NCBI GenBank assembly: GCA_024400875.1 | Contig: JAKSMB010000001.1 | Location: forward strand, 92,916-156,915 | DNA length: 64,000 nucleotides | From: Bacteroidales bacterium | Lineage (GTDB): Bacteria > Bacteroidota > Bacteroidia > Bacteroidales > WCHB1-69 | Reading direction: 5' to 3' | In this document: piece by piece, positions 1 through 7,314 of the stretch | Numbering within the stretch: position 1 is the stretch's first letter | Layout of the letters: every line of letters begins with the position of its first letter | Notes under the pieces: model-generated | The model's database searches: none | What the model was told of the DNA's origin: nothing | Seen by the model: the letters and a program-made list of their open reading frames with translations, nothing else | Program-made: the position numbers and the translations under genes

Positions 1-676
1 CGCAAAGAAGTACTACACCAAATTTAACGGAGTTGTCAACGTGAACTTCACCACCCAATTTAGCGAAGAACGGTGAGAAGATCATACAGGTTGCCACGCC
101 CAAACGAGCCAAAGCCATTTCTGAACCCATAGCCAAAGCGGTTTCGCGACCCTTGAACCATTTAACGATACCACGGGAAACGGTGATACCACCCATTTCA
201 GTACCGCAACCGAAAATCATGAAACCAATAGCAGCCAACTTAGCAGATGCTGGCATGCCTTCGTAGAATGGTAATACATTGTCGATAAACTCAATTCCAG
301 TATGCCAGTTAAGGTGTGTATTGAACCATGCTTCAATAGAACTACCCATAAAGTATTCTGATACAGCATAAAACTTAATAATACCACCCACAAGCATTAC
401 AACACCGGAAAGAATAGCAGTGAAGCGAACACCCATTTTATCCAAAATGATACCCGCAAAGATGAGGAAGAAGATGAAAACGTTCAAGAACGTTTCGGCG
501 CCTTCCATAGTACCGAAAGCCTTAGAGTCCCAACCACGGGTTGATTCCATAAGCTCCTTAATAGGAGAAAGGATGTCCATGAAAATGTAGGAGCAGAACA
601 TGGCCAACGCCAACAGTAACAATGCAATCCATCTAATGGCAGCATTGTCTCTCAATGTTTGTAATTTTTCTGTCAT
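1..676 (-). CDS. MFS transporter, N-terminal part (runs off window start)
   Basis: The first 225 codons of a minus-strand gene, starting at the ATG complementary to 674-676 (MTEKLQTLRDNAAIRWIAL...). The translation is strongly hydrophobic, with several transmembrane helices separated by short loops. One is preceded by a GxxxDKxGVR-like loop (IILDKMGVRFTAILSG), as in the major facilitator superfamily between helices 2 and 3, and a later loop carries SRGIVKWFKGRETALAMG. This resembles the MFS proteins of about 450-480 residues common in Bacteroidales. The substrate cannot be told from sequence. The 3' half lies outside the window. A TATCTTTG element on the minus strand at 728-721 gives a likely promoter with a leader of about 40 nt. 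Confidence 0.75.
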   Translation of the reverse strand, partial: MTEKLQTLRDNAAIRWIALLLLALAMFCSYIFMDILSPIKELMESTRGWDSKAFGTMEGAETFLNVFIFFLIFAGIILDKMGVRFTAILSGVVMLVGGIIKFYAVSEYFMGSSIEAWFNTHLNWHTGIEFIDNVLPFYEGMPASAKLAAIGFMIFGCGTEMGGITVSRGIVKWFKGRETALAMGSEMALARLGVATCMIFSPFFAKLGGEVHVDNSVKFGVVLLC

Positions 677-720
677 AGTAATTTTATTTAGTTAATAATT
701 CAAAATTTCTTTTGAGGGCG

Positions 721-728
721 CAAAGATA
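721..728 (-). promoter_or_regulatory. Bacteroidetes -7 element for the MFS gene
   Basis: The minus strand reads TATCTTTG, a perfect match to TAnnTTTG, about 45 nt before the MFS start codon and just after the stop of the upstream minus-strand gene. No clear -33 TTTG is visible. Confidence 0.5.
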
Positions 729-753
729 ACTTATTTTCCGCTGCTTACCTCCC

Positions 754-969
754 CTACTCCTTATCCTTTCTGTTCTTTGCATTGAAAACCAGGTCAAATG
801 TGATGTATCCCACCAATATTCCCCATACTATCATCAAAATTACACTGTTTTTCAAAAAATTATCTGTAAATCTCCCCGACTTAGCCCAGTATACCACACT
901 AAGTAAAACACCCAATACCACACCTATGATATGATATTTGTTGAAGTTTTTTTTCAAAAAATCATTCAT
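754..969 (-). CDS. Small two-helix membrane protein, unknown function
   Basis: A 71-residue protein. I chose the ATG at 969 (MNDFLKKNFNKYH) because it lies one base after the stop of the upstream gene (971-1768), implying translational coupling; the longer reading frame simply overlaps that gene. Two hydrophobic stretches are visible, about residues 13-25 (IGVVLGVLLSVVYW) and 40-58 (VILMIVWGILVGYITFDLVF), and the tail is Lys/Arg-rich and probably cytoplasmic. Similar small proteins are common in Bacteroidales genomes but I know of no function. It probably shares a transcript with the carboxypeptidase-like gene. Confidence 0.6.
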   Translation of the reverse strand: MNDFLKKNFNKYHIIGVVLGVLLSVVYWAKSGRFTDNFLKNSVILMIVWGILVGYITFDLVFNAKNRKDKE

Positions 970-970
970 A

Positions 971-1768
971 TTATCTGCCTTTTTCTTTCTTTTCCTCGTT
1001 GATGATTCTGTCGTATTCATACGTAATGAACTTGGCCTTGATGGTGGAACGGATAGTCTCATCGTCCATTCGAACCAGATCATAATAACTGAATCTACAA
1101 TACATCATAAAATCAATCAAATCATCACCTTCCAATCCGGTAATTTTATGAACAATCTCTCTATTATACTTATCCTGAATACGTTCCGTTTCCTCCTCAT
1201 TGGCAACCATCTCATTGTAAAGACGGTTCATCTTCGATTTTCTACTGTACTTGTCGTATAAAAATGTTATAGGTGATGAAAGCATCTGACCACCCAACGA
1301 CAACAAATTACCATTGGGTTCATACGTGGCATTCGCCTTCTGGAACTCCGACAACTTGGTTTCCTCTACCCTTTTGTAATATTCCGGCAACTCTAATGTA
1401 ACGATGTCTTTCTTGAATCCTTCGTACGACGGATTTATAGCAATGATATTAACCTCTTTTAACATTGTTGCCTTGTAATACAAAAAGAAATCCTCTACTC
1501 CTAAGTACATTTTGTCGTTGATTCCAACCACCAATTGGCGATATATCGACTTTGAGATCACCAAAGTATCGTTTTTCGATAACGGAATCGAAAACTTACC
1601 ATCCTTGTCTGTAAAAGCAAACTTTTTGGTATTCACATTATATACGCTGGCACCTGACAAAGGTTGAAAAGTGATGCCATCGAACACTCTTCCAACGTAT
1701 TGCTTCTGCTGAGAATAGCCTAACATTACCGATAAAACCATTCCTAATATGAATATCCACTTTTTCAT
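971..1768 (-). CDS. Exported carboxypeptidase-regulatory-like domain protein
   Basis: A 265-residue protein starting at the ATG at 1768 (MKKWIFILGMVLSVMLG), which gives a clean signal peptide with cleavage near GYSQQ; a start three codons earlier is also possible. After the signal peptide comes a CarboxypepD_reg-like beta-sandwich, about residues 22-105, with the hallmark pattern VFDGITFQPLSGASVYN followed by FAFTDKDGKFSIPL. The C-terminal half is polar, probably helical and not recognised. Such proteins are periplasmic or outer-membrane associated in Bacteroidetes. The -7 element TATATTTG lies only six bases before the ATG, so the mRNA may be almost leaderless. Confidence 0.65.
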   Translation of the reverse strand: MKKWIFILGMVLSVMLGYSQQKQYVGRVFDGITFQPLSGASVYNVNTKKFAFTDKDGKFSIPLSKNDTLVISKSIYRQLVVGINDKMYLGVEDFFLYYKATMLKEVNIIAINPSYEGFKKDIVTLELPEYYKRVEETKLSEFQKANATYEPNGNLLSLGGQMLSSPITFLYDKYSRKSKMNRLYNEMVANEEETERIQDKYNREIVHKITGLEGDDLIDFMMYCRFSYYDLVRMDDETIRSTIKAKFITYEYDRIINEEKKEKGR

Positions 1769-1774
1769 AAGCCG

Positions 1775-1782
1775 CAAATATA
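1775..1782 (-). promoter_or_regulatory. -7 element immediately before the 971-1768 gene
   Basis: The minus strand reads TATATTTG, then six bases, then ATG at 1768. The predicted transcription start would fall within a few bases of the start codon. Confidence 0.45.
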
Positions 1783-2390
1783 TAATAAATATAGTATAAC
1801 GAACAAATGTTTATTACGAAGATATACACGATTTATTATTGAAAAAAAAATCACTTTTTCACTCTACCATATTTAATAAATAGATGTGAAAATCAAATAA
1901 TTATAGGTTTATAAACATTTAAATGTTGAAAAGTATGAGATTTATTAAGAATATTTACAGTTACATCTTAACAACATTGTTGAATAAAAATGAAAGATTT
2001 TATTATCCGTTTCTATCCACAATTGAGTACCTAATTTGAACATACTTTTTTAACAAAAACGATATTTTTTTTATAACAAGTTATCAACTGATAAAAATAT
2101 GAAGAATAATTTGGTTAATTCAAACCTTCTGCAACAAAGTGACTTAATCATTATGAAAACTATCAAAAATTGTTAATTACTTTTAATAACTCATTTTTCC
2201 AAATATATGCCTCATTTTTTTTCAACCCTATCAACAGCCATAATATAAATTCATTTAAAATTTTTAAAACTTTATTTTTTTTAAGACTTTGGAATCTGTT
2301 TTTCTAAAATCAATTTTGAAGAAGAGGAAAGATAAAAATTCAAGCTGCTTACACTCCGCTTTCTTTACTTTAATCTTTCATCCTTTTTTG
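1783..2390. other. AT-rich gene-free region with weak DnaA-box-like words
   Basis: About 600 bases without a credible gene, dominated by A and T runs. CTATCCACA at 2013-2021 differs by one base from the consensus DnaA box TTATCCACA, and TTATCAACT at 2081-2089 is a weaker match. No strong hairpin or repeat was seen. It separates the divergent minus-strand group from rpiB. An origin role is possible but unproven. Confidence 0.35.
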
Positions 2391-2398
2391 TATTTTTG
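2391..2398 (+). promoter_or_regulatory. -7 element of the rpiB operon promoter
   Basis: TATTTTTG matches TAnnTTTG, 27 bases before the rpiB ATG. A T-rich stretch about 20 bases upstream takes the place of the -33 TTTG. Confidence 0.6.
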
Positions 2399-2425
2399 CA
2401 GCCTTATTAAAATGGTTAAATAGGT

Positions 2426-2851
2426 ATGAAAGTTTTTATTGCATCCGATCACGCTGGTTTCGACTTGAAAGAAAGCCTCAAAAAAAGATTTGCTGACAAA
2501 TTTGAATTTGAAGATTTCGGCGCTTTTTCTACTCAAAGTGTTGATTATCCGGAATTTGCACATAAGTTGGCGCAAAATGTTCTTGACACAAATCAATACG
2601 GAGTATTGATTTGTGGAACGGGTAACGGTATGGCTATGACAGCTAATAAACACGCTGGCATTCGTGCTGGCTTGTGCTGGAATAAAGATATTGCTGCGCT
2701 GATTCGTCAACATAATGATGCTAATATCTTGGTGATGCCAGCTCGTTTCATTCCTGAAGAAACTGCTTTTGAAATCCTTGAAACTTTCTTCGCTACTGAA
2801 TTCGAAGGTGGACGCCACCAAAGAAGGGTAGAGAAGATTAATTTGGTATAA
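2426..2851 (+). CDS. rpiB: Ribose-5-phosphate isomerase B
   Basis: A 141-residue protein of the RpiB/LacA/LacB family, which interconverts ribose 5-phosphate and ribulose 5-phosphate in the cytoplasmic pentose phosphate pathway. Visible hallmarks are SDHAG at 7-11, DYPEFA near 40-45, the catalytic loop CGTGNGMAMTANK with Cys63, the HNDANIL motif near 96-102, and GGRHQRRVEKI at 128-138. The length is normal for the family. The start follows a good promoter. The next gene begins two bases after its stop, so the two are probably co-transcribed. Confidence 0.95.
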   Translation: MKVFIASDHAGFDLKESLKKRFADKFEFEDFGAFSTQSVDYPEFAHKLAQNVLDTNQYGVLICGTGNGMAMTANKHAGIRAGLCWNKDIAALIRQHNDANILVMPARFIPEETAFEILETFFATEFEGGRHQRRVEKINLV

Positions 2852-2853
2852 TC

Positions 2854-3966
2854 ATGGATCAAGAACTTAACAATATTGATTTTCAGGAACTTCGTGATAA
2901 AGCTTATATGCTAAGATATGAGCTGTTCGATGATCTTGAAAAACATTTGCTGAAAATAGAAGAAGCGCTACAGAAAAATGGCGTAAAGGTTTCTTGGGCT
3001 CAGGACGAACAATCGCTATATGGTGAGATTGCTGCCTGCCTGCCTCAAAGTTCCTATAATACGGCAACATTGGATTTGGACAATTTCAATGATTTGCCTT
3101 TGGGCGATAATATTTTAAATACTTACCCACTGGAAGATATCATTAATCATCATCAAAATGTTGACACATTGATTGTTAATGCTGATTATGCTATTTCTTC
3201 CACCGGTGAGATGGTTTTCATCGACCGCAAATCTCAGCATTGTTTCAATAAAATCAGTAACCTTGTTGTAGTTCTGAATATTGACCAAATTGTTGCCAGC
3301 CACGAAGATTTGGACGTATTTTTGTATTTGAGACAATGCGTCAACCAGAATAACGTACCGAAAGATTTGAAATTCCTCTCTAAAAGTTTTGATAGGGTAG
3401 TGCAGGATGATTTTCAAACTTCTAATTCAAAAGGTTATTCTACCGAACAAGTTAATGTTTCTGTTATCTTGTACGAGAATAACATTACTCCTATTTTAAG
3501 AAACAACAGACTGAGAGATGCGTTGTTCTGCATTAAGTGCGGAAAATGTATGGATGTGTGTCCTGTTGCTAAGGTAGCAGGTGGCGTTTCTCCAATCGAA
3601 CTGGTGAAATCCACTTGTCTCAATCCTGCAAGTCACTCGCAGGATATTTTCCAAAAAACTACTTTGTGTGGTAACTGTAAAGAAGCTTGTCCCATAGGCA
3701 TCAATTTCACCGACTTGTTGATCTATGTGATGAATATGATAAATGAAAAAACAAACAATACTAAAAGCAAGAAGCTGCTGAGTATCATTCATAAAAGAGG
3801 AAAGTTGAATAAATACAACTCTCCAATTTTACGTTGGTATTTGGTAAAAAAGATGTTTGGAAAGAATAGGGTATTGTTTGATTATTTTAAACATCAGAAG
3901 GATACATTCTTTAACTTAGCTAATAAAGACAATACTGAACCATCGGATGAGTCATTCGAATTGTGA
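2854..3966 (+). CDS. LUD-domain / 4Fe-4S ferredoxin protein, LutB-like
   Basis: A 370-residue protein. The N-terminal two-thirds follow the LUD fold of LutB, with AISSTGEMVF near 112-121 and the VSVILYENNITPIL strand before the cluster. The C-terminal part carries a dicluster ferredoxin: Cys226, 229, 232 and 236 (CIKCGKCMDVCP), then Cys255, 272, 275 and 279 (CGNCKEACPIG). LutB proteins take part in L-lactate oxidation together with LutA and LutC, but neither partner adjoins this gene, so the substrate is uncertain. It is shorter than typical LutB (about 460-480 residues). The following gene overlaps its 3' end by 20 bases. Confidence 0.75.
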   Translation: MDQELNNIDFQELRDKAYMLRYELFDDLEKHLLKIEEALQKNGVKVSWAQDEQSLYGEIAACLPQSSYNTATLDLDNFNDLPLGDNILNTYPLEDIINHHQNVDTLIVNADYAISSTGEMVFIDRKSQHCFNKISNLVVVLNIDQIVASHEDLDVFLYLRQCVNQNNVPKDLKFLSKSFDRVVQDDFQTSNSKGYSTEQVNVSVILYENNITPILRNNRLRDALFCIKCGKCMDVCPVAKVAGGVSPIELVKSTCLNPASHSQDIFQKTTLCGNCKEACPIGINFTDLLIYVMNMINEKTNNTKSKKLLSIIHKRGKLNKYNSPILRWYLVKKMFGKNRVLFDYFKHQKDTFFNLANKDNTEPSDESFEL

Positions 3967-6900
3967 GATATTGAACAATAAAATCAGGCAGTTCGTAAAA
4001 AAATATTATCAAAACGAACTGTACAGGGGCATCATTTTCTTCATTTTGATTGTCCTTTCTGCTTTTATTGTCTTCTCCTTATTCGAGTATTTTTCCTATT
4101 CCAACTCCGTTGTCAGATCAATATTGTTTTATGGTTTCATCGCACTCTTCGTTGGAAACCTGATTTTTTATATTGTCATTCCAGCTTGCAAAATATTTGG
4201 TTTGGGTAAACAGTTGACCCAAAACCAGATCGCAGAAATCATTGGTAAGCATTTCGATCAAATTGATGATAAATTGTTGAATCTGTTTGAATTGCAAAAA
4301 CAGATGGAGCGTGGTGATTATAAAAGTTATGAGTTGCTCTCCGCTGCTATTGATTCAAAAATAGATTCTTTTAAGGTCATTCCTTTTGTACAGGCGGTTC
4401 CCATCAAGAAAACATTCCGTTTCGGCAGGTGGGCACTTATCCCTATTGCGCTATTCTTGTTGATCTTTATTATAAAGGGTGAAATCTTTACTGAGTCAAC
4501 TAAGCGTATTGTTCACTATGCTACGGTTTACGAAAAACCAGCTCCTTATTCATTTGCAGTTGTCAATGATAAACTTACTGCCTTCCAACACGACGACTTT
4601 ACCGTTAATGTTAAAGTGGAAGGTGATGAAACCCCACAGGAGTTGTATATAAAGTTTCAGAATCGTAGTTTCAGATGTAATAAAATCTCTAATACCGAAT
4701 TTTCTTATACTTTTTCAAATATTCAGAAAACTACTGATTTTCAATTTGTAACGGATGAAGTTCAGTCTGTAATTTATACGTTGAATGTATTGCCAAAACC
4801 TGTTACCTTAGGTTTTGAAATGCTCCTTCATTATCCATCTTATCTCAACAAACCGGATGAAGTTATTGAAAATATTGGTAATGCAACAGTTCCGGAAGGC
4901 ACTTCTATAAAGTGGACTTTCTATACGAAAAACTCTGATAACTTGATTTTTGCAATTGGAGATGATAAGAAGGTTTTCACATCTGAAAAGGATAATTTTG
5001 TAGTTAATATAGTTGCAAGAAATAGTTTCGATTACTATATCTTTAACAAAAATCAATATTTCACCAGTAAAGATACGTTGAAGGATGAGATTACCGTGAT
5101 CAAGGATATGTATCCTGAAATATTCGTTCAAAATCAGCAGGATTCTGATTATCAGGATAGATATTATTTCAAGGGTAATATCAAGGATGATTATGGTTTT
5201 TCAGCGCTTCATTTTGTTTACTCTAAATATGATGAAAATGGAAAACTAATTGAATCACAGAAATCTATACCAATTAGTTTCCAAAAAGATGTTACTATTC
5301 AAGATTTCTATTTTTACTTTGATCCTTCTACTTTCAACTTGAAACCAGGGGAGAAGATTGATTATTATTTCGTAGTATCTGATAATGATGGTGTGAATGG
5401 CCATAAGTCTTCAAAATCCAATGTTTCTTCATTTAAACTTCGTTCTTTGGATGAAATTAGCAAGGATATTGATAAGGCACAGCAGCAGACAAAGTCAGAT
5501 TTCAATAAACTGATTGATGAGTCGAGTCAGCTGATGAAGGATATTGATAAACTGCAAAAGCAGATGCTGAATGAGAAGGATTTGACGTGGCAGGATAAGA
5601 AGAAGCTGGAGCAGTTGATGGATCAATATAAAAAGTTGGAGCAGCAACTCAATGAACTCAAACAACAGGAAAAGAATAAGCAAGCGCTTGAAAATCAGTA
5701 TAAAGATATTGATAATGATATCATTCAGAAACAGAAGGAACTGCAAAAACGTATGGACAAGGTTCTTTCTGACGAGATGAAGGAAATGTTGCAAAAGCTG
5801 CAGAATATGATGAACAATCTTAATAACAAAGATCAGGTTCAGCAACAGATGCAGAAGTTGAAAAATAACACGAAAGATATCAATAAGACTTTAGATCAAC
5901 AGTTGCAGTTGTACAAGCAACTGGAGGTTGAAAAGATGGTTAATGAGGCTGTTAAGGAACTGCATCAACTTTCTGAGGAGTTGGAGAAAAATGCCAACAA
6001 GACATTGGACAGAAATGTGAATAAGGACTATCTTCAACAACAGCAAAATAAGATTTTAGAGAAATTTGAAGATATAAAGAAAGATATTCAAGAACTTAAG
6101 CAGTTGAATCAACAGTTGGAAGAGCCAGCAAAATTCCAAAATAATGATCAATTGCAGCAGGATATCAATAATCAGTTGAAGCAAAGTAGTCAGAATCTCG
6201 AAAAGAACAACCGTTCTAAGTCATCTGAAAATCAGAAGAAAGCTGCTGATGATATGGAACAGATGGCAGATCAGTTGAATAAGGATTTCAATGAAAGTGA
6301 GCTGGAACAAGTTTCTGAAGATATAGAAACTTTGCGTCAGATTTTAGATAATTTGGTGAAGATTTCATTTAATCAGGAAGAGGTTCTTGATTTATCAAAG
6401 AAGACGAATGCTAAATCGGCGCTTGTATCGGATATTATGGTGAAGCAGAACAAGGTAAAGAACGATATGAAGTTGATTGAAGATTCTTTGAACAATCTTG
6501 CTCGCCGACAAATGGCTGTAAAGCCATTCATTCAAAAAGAGGTAACTAAAATCCAAGAATATCTAAAGTCGTCACAATCTGATTTACAAGATAGAAAGTT
6601 ATCACAGGCCGCTAAAAATGAGCAGTTTGTATTAACTTCTATGAACAATTTGGCATTGATGCTGCAAGAATCCTTGAAGGAGATGCAAAAGAAGAAGAGT
6701 GAATGCAAGTCGAAGTGTAAAAAATCGGGTAATGGATCTTGCAGTAAACCGGGCGGAAAGGGCAAAAGTAAGAAGACATCAGCCAGAGAACTTCAACAGC
6801 AATTAAATCGCCAAATGGAGGCTTTAAAACGCTCTATGGAGCAAGATGGCAAGCAGGGTCAGAGTGGCAAACAGCAGAGTATGAGCGAACAGTTTGCAAA

Positions 6901-7303
6901 GATGGCTGCTCAGCAGGAAGCTATTCGAAAGATGTTGGAGGAATACGACAATGGTGTGAAGTCGGAAAATGGGGTAGGGGATAAAACCATTGAGCAGTTG
7001 ATAGAAGAAATGAAAAAGACAGAAAAAGAGTTGGTTAATAGAACATTAACACAGCAAACCATACAGCGTCAGCAGTCTATTACCACACGTTTGTTGCAAA
7101 GTGAGCGTGCAGATATGCAGCGTGAGAAAGAAGAGGAACGCAAGTCAACGGAAGCTTTGCAAGTTCCTAATATCAATCCTCCTAAAGAGTGGAAAATGGA
7201 TATAGAGAGCAAGCATCAGAACGAGATGTTGCGTTCTGTTCCGGCAAATTTGAATTACTACTATAAAGAAAAGGCCAATCAATATTTTTATAACATCGAC
7301 TAA
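3947..7303 (+). CDS. DUF4175-type membrane-anchored coiled-coil protein
   Basis: An 1118-residue protein that I recognise as DUF4175-like from its architecture and its position upstream of ybeY. Hydrophobic helices lie at about 28-47, 57-80 and 161-178. A beta-rich, probably periplasmic region follows to about 495. From there to the C-terminus it is an almost unbroken coiled coil rich in Gln, Lys, Asp and Leu. Around residues 915-945 there is a short Cys/Lys/Gly-rich insert (ECKSKCKKSGNGSC). The ATG at 3947 overlaps the LutB-like gene by 20 bases. The function of the family is unknown to me; a structural or scaffolding role in the envelope is only a guess. Confidence 0.7.
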   Translation: MSHSNCEILNNKIRQFVKKYYQNELYRGIIFFILIVLSAFIVFSLFEYFSYSNSVVRSILFYGFIALFVGNLIFYIVIPACKIFGLGKQLTQNQIAEIIGKHFDQIDDKLLNLFELQKQMERGDYKSYELLSAAIDSKIDSFKVIPFVQAVPIKKTFRFGRWALIPIALFLLIFIIKGEIFTESTKRIVHYATVYEKPAPYSFAVVNDKLTAFQHDDFTVNVKVEGDETPQELYIKFQNRSFRCNKISNTEFSYTFSNIQKTTDFQFVTDEVQSVIYTLNVLPKPVTLGFEMLLHYPSYLNKPDEVIENIGNATVPEGTSIKWTFYTKNSDNLIFAIGDDKKVFTSEKDNFVVNIVARNSFDYYIFNKNQYFTSKDTLKDEITVIKDMYPEIFVQNQQDSDYQDRYYFKGNIKDDYGFSALHFVYSKYDENGKLIESQKSIPISFQKDVTIQDFYFYFDPSTFNLKPGEKIDYYFVVSDNDGVNGHKSSKSNVSSFKLRSLDEISKDIDKAQQQTKSDFNKLIDESSQLMKDIDKLQKQMLNEKDLTWQDKKKLEQLMDQYKKLEQQLNELKQQEKNKQALENQYKDIDNDIIQKQKELQKRMDKVLSDEMKEMLQKLQNMMNNLNNKDQVQQQMQKLKNNTKDINKTLDQQLQLYKQLEVEKMVNEAVKELHQLSEELEKNANKTLDRNVNKDYLQQQQNKILEKFEDIKKDIQELKQLNQQLEEPAKFQNNDQLQQDINNQLKQSSQNLEKNNRSKSSENQKKAADDMEQMADQLNKDFNESELEQVSEDIETLRQILDNLVKISFNQEEVLDLSKKTNAKSALVSDIMVKQNKVKNDMKLIEDSLNNLARRQMAVKPFIQKEVTKIQEYLKSSQSDLQDRKLSQAAKNEQFVLTSMNNLALMLQESLKEMQKKKSECKSKCKKSGNGSCSKPGGKGKSKKTSARELQQQLNRQMEALKRSMEQDGKQGQSGKQQSMSEQFAKMAAQQEAIRKMLEEYDNGVKSENGVGDKTIEQLIEEMKKTEKELVNRTLTQQTIQRQQSITTRLLQSERADMQREKEEERKSTEALQVPNINPPKEWKMDIESKHQNEMLRSVPANLNYYYKEKANQYFYNID

Positions 7304-7314
7304 AATATCATTCT

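Noticed and set aside
938-1261. Plus-strand ORF of 107 codons opposite the minus-strand operon
   Set aside because: Overlaps two better-supported minus-strand genes and has a Phe/Ile-rich translation typical of antisense AT-rich DNA.
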